Source: Brevibacillus laterosporus (lineage in GTDB: Bacteria; Bacillota; Bacilli; Brevibacillales; Brevibacillaceae). From it: DNA of 64,000 bases. Below are positions 34,728-44,019 of this stretch, piece by piece. The notes beneath the pieces were generated by a model. It did not search any database. It saw nothing but the letters and a program-made list of their open reading frames with translations, and was not told the origin of the DNA. The stretch spans positions 678,501 through 742,500 of the forward strand of contig CP033464.1 of NCBI GenBank assembly GCA_007833815.1, given 5' to 3'. The translations under genes were made by a program, and so were the position numbers. Within the stretch, counting starts at the first letter, position 1. Every line of letters starts with the position of its first letter.

Positions 34728-37370
34728 TTATTTTGTAACAACCACTATCACCTGAGTCTTTTTACCGCCATAGTTTACAGTAATAACGGCGCGACCCACA
34801 CCAGTTGCTTTAATTATGCCATCCTTCACATCAGCAATTGTAACTTTTGAAGTTGTCCACAATGCAGGCTTCGTTACATCTCGATCTATTCCATCTAAAT
34901 AGGTTGCAGTCGCATTTACTTGCTTTGTTTCCCCAACCTTCATATTTAATTGGACGTGATTCGTTTTAAGATACTTTAACTGATCCACTTCAACATAGAT
35001 TGTGACTGATTTCCCACCATATTTTGCAGTTACTGTTGTTTTACCATATCCAATAGCTTTAATAGTTCCTTTATTTGCCTCGGCAATTTTATAATTTGTA
35101 ACTTTCCATTCTGCTTGATCTGTCATGTCTACAGTACGTCCACCCGATAAAGTAGCCGTCAGAGTTACTTTCGTCTGGATATCTTTTACATCGCCTAGAG
35201 TTTTTAATCGTACGAGGCGTGTATTTGCTACCAATCCTTGAAGAACGTCAACTTCCACTAGTATAGAAACAGATTTCCCACCATATTTAGCAGTGATTGT
35301 TGTCTTACCATTACTGTAAGCTCGAATTTCACCTTTCGTAACTTCAGCAACTTTCGACGAACTTGATGACCATTCTGCTTGATCAGTAATATAATTACTG
35401 TCTGCTGCATCTGGGTTAAGTTTAATTTGGACCGTTTCTCCCACACTCATGAAAACATTTTTTGTATTCGAAGTTAAAGAAGCTGTAATATCAACCTCTA
35501 CAGGAATCTTTACTGTTTTATTACCGAAACTGGCCGAAATATCCACTTTACCTGATCCCTTGGCTTTTACCATACCGTTAGCATCTACCTGTGCAATAGT
35601 AGAGGAATCAGGAGACCAGATTGCAAGATCAGTTACATCTTTTGTTGAGCCGTCCATGTATTCAGCATTCAATGTAAGTTGAACAGAATTATCTTTTTGC
35701 ATGACAAGCTTATCAATAGCAGCATCTGCTTTTTTTATTGTTATTTTTTTCACAACACCAACAGATACTGGTATAGTAGCAGTTCGATTACCATACTTAG
35801 CAGAAATCGTTGCTGATCCGTCTTTCAAGCCTGTTACGTTACCTCTTCGTACCTCCGCAATATCTTCTGCACTAGATGACCATTCTGCTTTATCGGTAAT
35901 GATCTCTTCTCGCCCTTCATAGATTGCTTTTAACACTAGTTGCTGGGATCCTCCTACTTGCAGATTAAGAGACTTTACATCCGCAACAATTTGTTGGGAG
36001 TAGTCGACATCTACACGAACAGTAACTGTTTTATCAGCGTATTTGGCAGTAATGGTAGCTTCACCAGATTTGAGAGCTTTAATCTTTCCCTTGTAAACAG
36101 TTGCTACATTTTCATTACTAGAAGTCCAAGTAGCCTTCTCTGTGACACTCTGGTTTGTATCATTTGCATAATAAGCTGTTAACTCAACAGCTGTCTCATC
36201 CGAGTCTTTTGTACTAAGTGATAAATAATCTTGATCTACTTCAAGACGTCTAGGTACTTCTACATCCACTGTCGCTTTGGCTTCATTATCTCCGTACTTT
36301 GCTGTAATAATGGCTTCTCCCGATGAATGTGCAACAATACTACCTTTATTTACTGTCGCAACCGCTTTATTACTTGTAGTCCATTCTGCTTTATCTGTAA
36401 TATCTTCTTCCTCACCATTAATAAAAGAAGCAGTCAACTTTAGCTTTTTCGGACTATCTTTCAGAAGCATAAATACATCTTGTTGATCTAATTCAATGAC
36501 CATAGCTGAGTCAACATCAACTTTAATCGTAGCAGTTTTCGTCCCATATTTCGCTGTAATGGTTGCTTCACCCACACCATATGCCTTGATTGTACCGTTA
36601 ATTGCATCAGCTACATTTTCATTATCCGAAGACCACACTGCCTTGCTTGATACTTCTTCTTTGCTTCCATCAGGAAATATTGCTTGCAATTTAATTATTT
36701 CAGTATTTTTACCAGAACTAAGAAGTAGAGAAACATTTGATTTACTAGGTTCTAGTCTTTTTATAATCTCAACGTTAACAGGAATAGAAACGGATTGTTT
36801 CCCAAATTTTGCCGTTACAGTAGTGCTACCAGAACTTTGTCCCACAATTTTCCCATTAAAAACGGTTGCAACAGACTGATCTTCAACCGTCCACATTGCT
36901 TTTGTAGTAACGTCCTCTGTGGAGCCATCTTCATAGACAGCTGATACGTTAACTTGTTCACTATGTGCCTCTCCAGTCCGAATAGTAACCGTTTGTTTGT
37001 TTTTTGTTAATGTTCGAACCTTTTTTGATACATCTACTTGTACTGGTATAGTTTTATTCAGATACGTTGCGATGATTGTAGCTTTTCCTTCTTTTATCCC
37101 TCTAATCGTACCAGCATATACAGAGGCTATATCGCTATTTGAACTTGACCAAGTAGTTTTGATAGTGACATTCTCAGATTTTCCATCTACATAAATTGCC
37201 GTTGCCGTTAACGAATTTGAATCTCCCGTTTCCATGGAGACTTCATTTTCTGATAGAACCAACTGTGAGATCTCTGTGCTATCTGCAGCTACTACTGTTC
37301 CAGAACTACCTATCACTCCATTCGAAACTAGTAACATTGTGCATAATAAAATTGTTAGCAATCTCTTCAT
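34728..37370 (-). CDS. secreted protein of ten tandem Ig-like (Big_2-type) repeats
   Basis: An 880-residue exported protein: a signal peptide (about 1-28, cleaved near VVAADS) and then ten consecutive repeats of 80-90 residues to the very end. Each repeat ends with the pattern I-x-A-[KT]-Y-x-x-K-x-x-x-I-x-V-x-V and has a central W-[ST]-[ST]-S-x-x-x-[IV]-A-x-V core (for example WSSSAEDIAEVRRGNV). There is no SLH domain, LPXTG motif or catalytic domain, so how it is held at the surface is not visible. Big_2-type domains are known in adhesins and surface proteins. RBS GGAGGTCAGAG is strong. About 280 bases upstream contain no gene. Confidence 0.85.
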   Translation of the reverse strand: MKRLLTILLCTMLLVSNGVIGSSGTVVAADSTEISQLVLSENEVSMETGDSNSLTATAIYVDGKSENVTIKTTWSSSNSDIASVYAGTIRGIKEGKATIIATYLNKTIPVQVDVSKKVRTLTKNKQTVTIRTGEAHSEQVNVSAVYEDGSTEDVTTKAMWTVEDQSVATVFNGKIVGQSSGSTTVTAKFGKQSVSIPVNVEIIKRLEPSKSNVSLLLSSGKNTEIIKLQAIFPDGSKEEVSSKAVWSSDNENVADAINGTIKAYGVGEATITAKYGTKTATIKVDVDSAMVIELDQQDVFMLLKDSPKKLKLTASFINGEEEDITDKAEWTTSNKAVATVNKGSIVAHSSGEAIITAKYGDNEAKATVDVEVPRRLEVDQDYLSLSTKDSDETAVELTAYYANDTNQSVTEKATWTSSNENVATVYKGKIKALKSGEATITAKYADKTVTVRVDVDYSQQIVADVKSLNLQVGGSQQLVLKAIYEGREEIITDKAEWSSSAEDIAEVRRGNVTGLKDGSATISAKYGNRTATIPVSVGVVKKITIKKADAAIDKLVMQKDNSVQLTLNAEYMDGSTKDVTDLAIWSPDSSTIAQVDANGMVKAKGSGKVDISASFGNKTVKIPVEVDITASLTSNTKNVFMSVGETVQIKLNPDAADSNYITDQAEWSSSSSKVAEVTKGEIRAYSNGKTTITAKYGGKSVSILVEVDVLQGLVANTRLVRLKTLGDVKDIQTKVTLTATLSGGRTVDMTDQAEWKVTNYKIAEANKGTIKAIGYGKTTVTAKYGGKSVTIYVEVDQLKYLKTNHVQLNMKVGETKQVNATATYLDGIDRDVTKPALWTTSKVTIADVKDGIIKATGVGRAVITVNYGGKKTQVIVVVTK

Positions 37371-37649
37371 CTCTGACCTCCGTGAATGTTTTTAAGAAAA
37401 ATATAAAATATTTCATTATTCTATTTTCTGTTTTCCTTGTCACCGGAAATGATAACTCGATGGGACGAAAAATGCTATTTACTATTGGTTTAATACATAC
37501 CTTAAAGTCAGTCATATCAATGGATCAGAAGCAGGATAAGAAAAAATGGTGTCATTTTTTGGAAGATATAGTAAATAATACTTGTAGCTTACTTATTGAC
37601 TATTTGTTAGTCTCTATCTTGAGCTTTTCCAACTACTTACATGTTTCAA

Positions 37650-37982
37650 TTACTCAGCCTTTGCTTCAGGTTGTTTCTTGTTTTGCATTTTCTCTAACCA
37701 CTCTTGTAGCAGTTTGTTCACTGAATCCGCATCAGCGGCTACTTTAATCTGTTCCATGATATTTTCTTGTTCCCCTGGTTCCGTCTTGCCTAGGACCACT
37801 TTCACATCAGGCTTCTCATTGGCTTGTCTATCCTCAAATGAATAGTATACGTGTTTTTGATGAAAGGTTTGCTATACTTTTGTTTCATCTACATTTGTAT
37901 TCATTGCCGCAAAAGCCGCAGTTGGTGCAAAGACTGCTAGTGCTAACGCCCCAATCATCCATTTTGATGCTTTTTTATTCAT
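37650..37982 (-). pseudogene. small exported protein gene with an in-frame amber stop
   Basis: A single reading frame of 110 codons broken only by TAG at codon 37. AAGGAG lies ten bases before the ATG. The N-terminus is a perfect signal peptide (KWMIGALALAVFAPTAAFAA). After the stop the frame continues as a hydrophilic protein (SFEDRQANEKPDVKVVLGKT, and then LLQEWLEKMQNKKQ) to a TAA. One base change (CAG to TAG) would explain it. I do not recognise the family. Confidence 0.7.
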
Positions 37983-38276
37983 TAGAATCAAACTCCTTCA
38001 TAGTTAGTTTTGCAGAAGTACTTCTTACAAGTACCCGATCCAAACCTCTAGGGGGAACGTAGTGACCATTTATCATTATACCAGGTTAATATGTCAGATG
38101 AATGTCCATTTTAAGAAAAAGCTGAAGAGGAGAAAAATACATATAGAAGTAATCCCGTTATCTCTTTACACCAATAATAAAATACCCGAATTTTGGGATT
38201 CGGACGTTTAGTTTACATAATGCTTATTTTCGGACTCGCAAGGACGACTCCGTTAAGGGCTTTATTTCCTCATTCT

Positions 38277-38550
38277 TTACTTTACCTCTTCGAAATCAAT
38301 TACTTTTCCTTTAGCCTTATCTGTTGAAACTTCAGACCACACCTCCGCTTTTAAATCATTGCTAGATTTTGATAAGCTGCGAGTCTGTTTTTGTTCCTGT
38401 AGCCAACACTTCATATTCAGCAGTACCATACTCCTTTTGATCATCCAAAGTTACTTTTAAAGATTTTACGCTGCCTAGCACTTTTCCAAATGAAAATGGG
38501 GTTGGGCATATACATGTAAATACTGTTGAACCTGATTGGTAAAATATCAA
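38277..38550 (-). pseudogene. frameshifted remnant of a small protein gene
   Basis: Two overlapping frames read as one protein if joined near 38390. The first covers GSVKSLKVTLDDQKEYGTAE and YEVLATGTKT; the second goes on as TRSLSKSSNDLKAEVWSEVS and ends KGKVIDFEEVK-stop. There is no ribosome binding site or signal peptide at the 5' end, which adjoins a terminator, so the gene is probably truncated as well. Confidence 0.5.
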
Positions 38551-38586
38551 AGAGACGCCAGATAATTATCTAGCGTCTCTTTTTTC
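38549..38586. terminator. intrinsic terminator
   Basis: A 10-bp stem AAAGAGACGC / GCGTCTCTTT followed by Ts on the plus strand. No intact plus-strand gene precedes it, which suggests that the gene it served is lost. Confidence 0.7.
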
Positions 38587-39016
38587 TTGCTCTGAAACGT
38601 AATCTTGGGTAGGGGTAATACCAGAGCTGTTACAGGCTACATTAGCGTTCAAAATTCGCATAATGTTGGCGGTTTCCCTACTTCATCCTATTGAATACAT
38701 AATCGTACAACAGCACGGTGAACCTTTCTGCATCAGTTTGAAGTATTGGAATAGAAAACGATTTAAATAACCATCGAGACGAACTGGTCAACCTTTTCAT
38801 CAAATCTACTGAACATAAGAAGCAGCTCCCTCACATATTTCAGTTTTAGACCTCTCCAATGTTGTCGGGATTATATACTCAAAATCACTAAATTATATAA
38901 ATATACCTAAAATTTACAGGTAAGTATTTACATTTTTTCCTTTTAAAGGTATATTTTATGTAATTGTACGGGTATTGGGTTAATTATAGAAAAATATATC
39001 ATGGAGGATGATTCTT
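38587..39016. other. intergenic region without a gene
   Basis: About 430 bases with no supportable gene. A 34-codon stretch on the plus strand (about 38749-38850, containing NNHRDELVNLFIKSTEHKK) looks protein-like but has no start and could be a relic. The AT-rich part from about 38885 is the likely promoter region of the next gene. Confidence 0.5.
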
Positions 39017-39526
39017 TTGGTAAATTTCAAAAAATTATCAATTTTTATTTGTTTCTGTCTTATTTTTACAGTCATTACCCCAATGAACACACAAAAAGTA
39101 CTTGCCGAAACTAATAGTACTACAACATCATGGAATCCTTCTTGCGATAAAAATAAATGGCCCTATAAAGGCAAACCACTTTCAGATTACAATCCTTGCT
39201 TGATCTATACGAGCACCACCTTTTTCTCAGCAGATGAGTTATCTAAAATATCTGCTGATCTCGGTATCGTTGGTGGGTTATCTGCATTAGGTGTAGCTGC
39301 ATGGGAGAAAATCGCAAAAGTTGCATTGACAAAAACAGGATATGGATTACTAGCCGTAGGAGCAATCTCAGCTGGTGCAGAACTCATGGCAAGACATATG
39401 AAAAGCAAAAACTTAAAAGGTTGGAACGTTGTAACCAAATACAACTATGAAGTGCAGTATGGTAAGCCTGGTGGTGATTTATTTCCAGTAAAAAAATGGA
39501 TTTCAATAGAATATATTCCAGTTTAA
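39017..39526 (+). CDS. small secreted protein with a Gly/Ala-rich hydrophobic hairpin
   Basis: A 169-residue protein whose TTG start is chosen because GGAGG lies nine bases upstream; an ATG at 39008 directly abuts that site. A signal peptide is visible (KKLSIFICFCLIFTVITP). The mature part has two Cys (SCDKNKW and YNPCLIY) that could form a disulfide, then a long hydrophobic, Gly/Ala-rich stretch (LGIVGGLSALGVAAWEKIAK and TGYGLLAVGAISAGAELMAR) and a basic C-terminus. This composition recalls pore-forming bacteriocins, but I recognise no family and see no immunity or export gene that settles it. Confidence 0.65.
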   Translation: MVNFKKLSIFICFCLIFTVITPMNTQKVLAETNSTTTSWNPSCDKNKWPYKGKPLSDYNPCLIYTSTTFFSADELSKISADLGIVGGLSALGVAAWEKIAKVALTKTGYGLLAVGAISAGAELMARHMKSKNLKGWNVVTKYNYEVQYGKPGGDLFPVKKWISIEYIPV

Positions 39527-39583
39527 TTATTAATTTTGCTATACAATAAGTCAGTTTTTCTTCTTACATCCCTAATACCCACT

Positions 39584-39626
39584 CAGATAAAAAGGAGCCC
39601 CTGATTATGGGGCTCCTTTTTATCTG
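39584..39626. terminator. very strong bidirectional terminator
   Basis: A perfect 18-bp stem (CAGATAAAAAGGAGCCCC and its complement) with a 7-base loop, flanked by A and T runs. It ends the secreted-protein gene and, from the other side, the small membrane ORF. Confidence 0.92.
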
Positions 39627-39847
39627 ATAATATCTACTACAACAAAAACATTTATAGCTATGAATGACAATACAATTAAAATAGACAATACCTTATTTGG
39701 CCTTTTAAAATTTTTGAAAATAGTTTTGTCGAGGAGTCGGGATAAAAACAAAAAAGAAACTGCGAAAATTATGAAATTAAATTTAGTAAACAAACTGAAA
39801 GCAAAAAGTAATAATGTTATGATAGTTAGAGTTAATAAAGACCACAT
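39620..39847 (-). CDS. possible small membrane protein
   Basis: A 75-codon frame giving two to three hydrophobic helices (LLTLTIITLLLFAFSLF, FIIFAVSFLFL, LSILIVLSFIAINVFVVV) with a basic loop between. AAGGAA lies some 12-14 bases upstream, which is weak. Its stop sits in the arm of the terminator. Such pairs next to a bacteriocin-like gene can be immunity proteins, but that is only a guess; a chance ORF in AT-rich DNA is also possible. Confidence 0.4.
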   Translation of the reverse strand: MWSLLTLTIITLLLFAFSLFTKFNFIIFAVSFLFLSRLLDKTIFKNFKRPNKVLSILIVLSFIAINVFVVVDIIR

Positions 39848-39906
39848 ATACCAACCACTTCCTTAAATTGATAGATAGTTTGGCTCTTTCCTTTAATTAC
39901 TTGATC

Positions 39907-40045
39907 TCACTTATGTGCTTCTTTAACTTCATTCAGCCATTTTTCGTGTTCAACTAGGCTTAGTGTTTTTCGTTTGGCTAAGTAAAAGCGATATGAATAC
40001 TCAATAACATGTGGATATACCCGCTGTTTTTCGGACGTCCATCTC
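39907..40045 (-). pseudogene. short coding relic
   Basis: About 45 codons of protein-like sequence (VYPHVIEYSYRFYLAKRKTL, then VEHEKWLNEVKEAHK and a stop) with no start codon or ribosome site. A further piece (LLDYEVNNILPDDPKYGIMC) lies just upstream on the same strand in another frame. It looks like the end of a decayed gene of unknown family. Confidence 0.3.
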
Positions 40046-40215
40046 AACTACCTGCTCTACACATAATACCATATTTTGGATCATCTGGCAGTATGTTATT
40101 CACTTCGTAATCTAATAGGGCGACCTCCTCCCGTCAGTAGCAGATGAAGAAAAAACGAAGAGGGATAGAGAAATAAAGTAGTCTTGACTGTCAGCAATAT
40201 TCGAGCGTTTTTTGT

Positions 40216-40453
40216 TTACATTGATTTCTGACTCGTTACAACACTTGTCAATTCGTATTCTTTCATGACATTATAGAATGTATTTTTCTTCAATCCTAGC
40301 TCCTCCATAAAATATACGACTGTGATTAGTTACTAGTTGACCAACACCGCCCAATTTTTTATGTTTCCTTGTATCTAAAATGGGCATATCAACTACAACA
40401 ACGTCAATTTTAAACTCAACCATCCATTGCCATTCTTTCAGGATCTCCTGCAA
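40216..40453 (-). pseudogene. serine recombinase (resolvase/invertase) relic
   Basis: A frame containing FKIDVVVVDMPILDTRKHKK matches the conserved D-x-x-x-[IV]-V-D-M-P-[LI]-L-D-T-R segment of the serine recombinase catalytic domain. In a second frame just downstream, FMEELGLKKNTFYNVMKEYE looks like the C-terminal DNA-binding helix-turn-helix. The N-terminal catalytic Ser, the long helix E and much of the middle are missing, so the gene is dead. It marks a former mobile element next to the decayed region 37.6-40.4 kb. Confidence 0.65.
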
Positions 40454-40600
40454 GATTTTCTCTTACGTTCTTCTGTCATTTACACTGATCCAATCAGAAT
40501 TGCAATTACTAGTATTATGCGTAGCACCATTTAAGATATCGGTATCTTTAGTAGATTCTGTTCGCGAATCTTTTGATAAAACATAGCAGACAAAAAATAA

Positions 40601-40649
40601 AGAAAGAGAATACAGAAACTTTTTCTAAGAAAAGCTGTATTCTCTTTCT
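40601..40649. terminator. strong bidirectional terminator downstream of moaA
   Basis: A perfect 15-bp stem AGAAAGAGAATACAG / CTGTATTCTCTTTCT. Confidence 0.85.
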
Positions 40650-40676
40650 CATTTTCGTTTGTCTTGAAATCAGCTT

Positions 40677-41711
40677 TTATCCACCGATATGGGACATTTC
40701 CACCTTTTTACGTGGTAATCCCTCTGTAGCTGATAGTCGTTCTTCGGAATAGCGATCCTCCCGATGCGACCACAGATGTTGAATATAATGAGCTAACTCA
40801 GCATCGTTGGTTCCATCTCGAAGGCGGCTTCTCAAATCGGTTCCTTCTGTGGCAAATAGACACATATATATAAAGCCTTCCGCAGACAAGCGGGCACGTG
40901 TACAGGAAGAACAGAAAGCTTGCGTCACAGAAGAGATAAATCCAATCTCCGTCTTGGTTCCTTTGTAACGGTAACGTTTGGCTACCTCACCAAAATAATC
41001 AGCTTCTACTGGTTCCAAGGGCATTTCTTGATGGATCATTTCTAAAATCTCACGGCTCGGGACCACCTGTTTCAATTCCCAGCCATTTGCATTCCCCACA
41101 TCCATAAACTCAATAAAACGCAACGTAATTCCTGCTTCTTTAAAATAGCGGGCCATAGGGAGGACATCCTGATCTGTTGCCCCTTTTTGCACCACCATAT
41201 TCACCTTTACCCCAAGCCCAGCTTTCTGTGCAGTCTCAATACCTTTTAATACCGTACTAACCCTAACCCCGCGCCCATTCATATAACTAAACCGCTCATC
41301 ATCAAGGCTATCCAAGCTGACAGATACCCTGTCTAGCCCTGCTTTCTTTAAAGGGAGAGCAAATTTTTCTAGCAAGGAACCATTTGTTGTTAGAGCAATA
41401 TCCTTTACGCCCTCTATCTGCCTGATTTTCTTAATCAATACCGTTACATCTTTACGTAATAAAGGTTCTCCACCAGTCAAACGAATTTTCTCAACACCCA
41501 TGTTCACAAAAATACGGGTTAGCCGCTCTAATTCTTCAAAAGAGAGTAATTTCTCTTTCGGAAGGAACTGAAAATCCTTGTGGAAAATTTCTTCTGGCAT
41601 ACAATAACGACATCGAAAATTGCACTTATCTGTAACAGAAATGCGTAGATCTCGCAATGGACGTTGCAAGTGGTCAGTTACTTTTGTATTTGTGATCTTC
41701 TGGTTCACCAT
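40677..41711 (-). CDS. moaA: GTP 3',8-cyclase MoaA
   Basis: A 344-residue radical SAM enzyme that starts molybdenum cofactor synthesis by cyclising GTP. The N-terminal [4Fe-4S] motif is CNFRCRYC (C-x3-C-x2-C), followed by [11 protein letters not shown]; the C-terminal cluster Cys lie in [20 protein letters not shown]. The usual C-terminal GG is present (HIGG). ATG 41711 is used because AAGGGAG is seven bases upstream; an earlier in-frame ATG at 41738 lies inside moeA and has no ribosome site. Next to moeA, so probably one operon. Confidence 0.93.
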   Translation of the reverse strand: MVNQKITNTKVTDHLQRPLRDLRISVTDKCNFRCRYCMPEEIFHKDFQFLPKEKLLSFEELERLTRIFVNMGVEKIRLTGGEPLLRKDVTVLIKKIRQIEGVKDIALTTNGSLLEKFALPLKKAGLDRVSVSLDSLDDERFSYMNGRGVRVSTVLKGIETAQKAGLGVKVNMVVQKGATDQDVLPMARYFKEAGITLRFIEFMDVGNANGWELKQVVPSREILEMIHQEMPLEPVEADYFGEVAKRYRYKGTKTEIGFISSVTQAFCSSCTRARLSAEGFIYMCLFATEGTDLRSRLRDGTNDAELAHYIQHLWSHREDRYSEERLSATEGLPRKKVEMSHIGG

Positions 41712-41727
41712 CCCACAGCTCCCTTCT

Positions 41728-42990
41728 TTAGGTGACATCGTACTGAAGTGGGATCACCTGAATTAAATCTCCTTTAGCGGCCCCTGTTTTACCTGAAGGG
41801 ATCAGCAGGAGACAATCGGCATCCTGTATAGAAAGCATGTGGCTTGATTTAGTCACACCAATCGACTTTACCTTTACTATTCCCTTATCTATCCACAATT
41901 TGCCCCGTTCGTAGCGTACATGGGGAGAACCTTTTTCATAATCGGTATCTAAAAAGGCCTCCATTATGGTAGGAAGGGCCTCTTTAGCACCCAACATAGC
42001 ACGAATCGCTGGCCTTACGAACAATTCAAAACCAACAAAACATGCTCCTGGATTCCCGGATAAACCGAATAGTAATTTGTTCTGGATAACTGCTGCTGAG
42101 GTAGGACTACCAGGTCTCATGGATACCCGATTAAATAGCATATCCTCACTCTGTTCGCGAAAGATTTCTGCCATAATATCATAATCGCCAACTGAGACAC
42201 CACCTGTAGTAATGACGATGTCCATGTCATGAAGGGCTTCTGTCAATAAAGCTTTTGCCTTTTCCTTATCATCAGGAATAATCCCGTATTGATAAGGAAT
42301 TGCACCAGCTGCTTCCACCATAGCTTGCACCATATAGCTGTTACTATTGCGAATTTTGCCGGGAAACAATGCCTGTTCAATGGGCAGTAATTCCGTTCCT
42401 GTAGCAAAAATACCTACTTTAGGTTGGACATATACCTTTACACGATGATAGCCAAACGTAGAAAGCAATGCCATTTGACCCGGTTGAATCAATCTCCCTG
42501 GCTCTATAATAGCTTGCCCCTCTTGAATCTCTTCACCCACCTGAGCAATATTCTGACCTTGTCGTACGTTATGTTTAATTTGTACATAAGCTTGTTCATT
42601 CTGTTCGTATTCCTGTGTCTGTTCAAACATAATCACTGCATTAGCACCTTCAGGGACGCAAGCACCGGTCATAATTCGAACAGCCTCCCCCTTATTCAGC
42701 TTCATAGTGGGGGCAATCCCTGCTGCAATATCTCCTACGATTCGATAGGTAAGCGGCTCATGTGGTGTAGCTTCCTCAAATTCTGCACACCAGATAGCAT
42801 ACCCATCCATACCCGCCCGCCGGAAAGCTGGGACATCATTCGTTGCATGAATAGGCTCAGCTAATCGCCTGCCTAAACTGTTTACCAATGATACTACTTC
42901 CGTGGTCATGCTTGTTATGCGAGAAAGAATACGGTTTTGTGCTTCTTCAACTTTAAGCGCCCTTCGCTGAAACCGGTGAGATCTATTCAT
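41728..42990 (-). CDS. moeA: molybdopterin molybdenumtransferase MoeA
   Basis: A 420-residue enzyme that inserts molybdate into molybdopterin-AMP. The MoeA core is clear: [16 protein letters not shown] (about 50-65), [36 protein letters not shown], and [22 protein letters not shown] 42990 is used with AAAGGA 13 bases upstream; a GTG at 42999 is also in frame. It overlaps nothing and precedes moaA by 16 bp. Confidence 0.92.
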   Translation of the reverse strand: MNRSHRFQRRALKVEEAQNRILSRITSMTTEVVSLVNSLGRRLAEPIHATNDVPAFRRAGMDGYAIWCAEFEEATPHEPLTYRIVGDIAAGIAPTMKLNKGEAVRIMTGACVPEGANAVIMFEQTQEYEQNEQAYVQIKHNVRQGQNIAQVGEEIQEGQAIIEPGRLIQPGQMALLSTFGYHRVKVYVQPKVGIFATGTELLPIEQALFPGKIRNSNSYMVQAMVEAAGAIPYQYGIIPDDKEKAKALLTEALHDMDIVITTGGVSVGDYDIMAEIFREQSEDMLFNRVSMRPGSPTSAAVIQNKLLFGLSGNPGACFVGFELFVRPAIRAMLGAKEALPTIMEAFLDTDYEKGSPHVRYERGKLWIDKGIVKVKSIGVTKSSHMLSIQDADCLLLIPSGKTGAAKGDLIQVIPLQYDVT

Positions 42991-43066
42991 GTATGTCACA
43001 CTTTCCTTTAGTGTACAGGTTCTTGTTATAATGCCATTATATTTTATTATACATCATGGAGGCCAA

Positions 43067-43870
43067 TCAAAACGTAACGGACTGTGTCTCTATTATTCGT
43101 TCAGGATGCGTGTATACATTTAACGTATTCCCTCTGATAAACCCTACCGTTGTAATACCCAACTCTTCGGCGAGATCAAGTGCGAGGTTTGTTGGAGCTG
43201 ATTTAGAGAGAACAATGCCCACACCTATTTTCGCCACCTTTAACAAGACCTCTGAAGATATCCTTCCACTAAAGGCAATGACCTTATCCGATAAGCCAAT
43301 GCGATTCTGCAAGCAATAGCCGTACACCTTGTCTAAAGCATTATGCCTGCCAATATCCGTTCTTGTCACTACAATTCCTTCTTTACTGCATAAGACTGCG
43401 TTATGGACACCGCCTGTCTGCTTAAAAAAAGAAGAGTTGTCTTGCATATGGTTCATCATCATCTGACAATCCATTACGCTGATCTGCTGTTTTGACATGA
43501 TTGTTTTGGCAGTTCGCACATCACTTTGCAGATAAAATTGTCGGCTTTTACCACAACAGGAACCGATGAAACGCTTAGAATGCTGGGGTGATAGCTTACT
43601 TTTATTTTTTAGCTCCACATAAGCAAATCCAGATTCTTCATTAATATTCAATGACTCTAATTCATCTGGTAGTCTGATAACACCTTCTGATGCTAGGAAT
43701 CCAAGAAGAAGCTCTTCCATATGTTCTGGCGTGCACACCATTGTTGCAAATTCCATCTCATTTACTATTATGGTTAGCGGATATTCACACGCAATCTCAT
43801 CATCAATTATCCGGAAATCCTTTCCATCATATCTCATGATAGCTCGTCGGGATGATACTTCCTGACTCAT
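43067..43870 (-). CDS. fdhD: formate dehydrogenase accessory sulfurtransferase FdhD
   Basis: A 267-residue protein that carries sulfur to the molybdenum cofactor of formate dehydrogenase. The conserved Cys pair is in FIGSCCGKSRQF (about 110-120), and GGVHNAVLCS...TDIGRHNALDKVYG and SGRISSEVLLKVAK are diagnostic. No formate dehydrogenase gene lies in the window. RBS GGAAGGAAG. It follows a branched terminator-like hairpin at 43906-43960. Confidence 0.92.
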   Translation of the reverse strand: MSQEVSSRRAIMRYDGKDFRIIDDEIACEYPLTIIVNEMEFATMVCTPEHMEELLLGFLASEGVIRLPDELESLNINEESGFAYVELKNKSKLSPQHSKRFIGSCCGKSRQFYLQSDVRTAKTIMSKQQISVMDCQMMMNHMQDNSSFFKQTGGVHNAVLCSKEGIVVTRTDIGRHNALDKVYGYCLQNRIGLSDKVIAFSGRISSEVLLKVAKIGVGIVLSKSAPTNLALDLAEELGITTVGFIRGNTLNVYTHPERIIETQSVTF

Positions 43871-43905
43871 GGCAATCTTCCTTCCTTTTAATAGACCTTT
43901 TTACC

Positions 43906-43960
43906 AAATAAAAAATGCCACAAGCTAGACCTACCTTGAAACAAGGGGACAACTTGCGGC
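43906..43960 (-). terminator. branched hairpin with T-run before fdhD
   Basis: On the minus strand an 8-bp outer stem GCCGCAAG / CTTGTGGC encloses CCTTG / CAAGG and is followed by ATTTTTTATTT. It may end the DUF2294 gene or act as an attenuator for fdhD. Confidence 0.65.
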
Positions 43961-44019
43961 GGTTAGTCTTTAGCAGGTACGCTACCAAGTTCCAACTGCT
44001 GTATACTATATGTTTATCA

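Noticed and set aside
37196-37747. 183-codon plus-strand frame over the start of the Ig-repeat gene
   Set aside because: No ribosome site, overlaps the signal peptide of the real gene and the broken exported gene; composition is not protein-like.
38749-38850. possible small gene on the plus strand
   Set aside because: Protein-like for 34 codons, but no start codon, no ribosome site and a stop just upstream.
39660-39866. 68-codon plus-strand Lys/Asn-rich frame opposite the small membrane ORF
   Set aside because: No ribosome binding site and very AT-rich; the opposite-strand membrane ORF is a better, though weak, candidate.
43000-43066. molybdenum cofactor riboswitch before moeA
   Set aside because: The space is only 67 bases, too short, and shows no matching structure.
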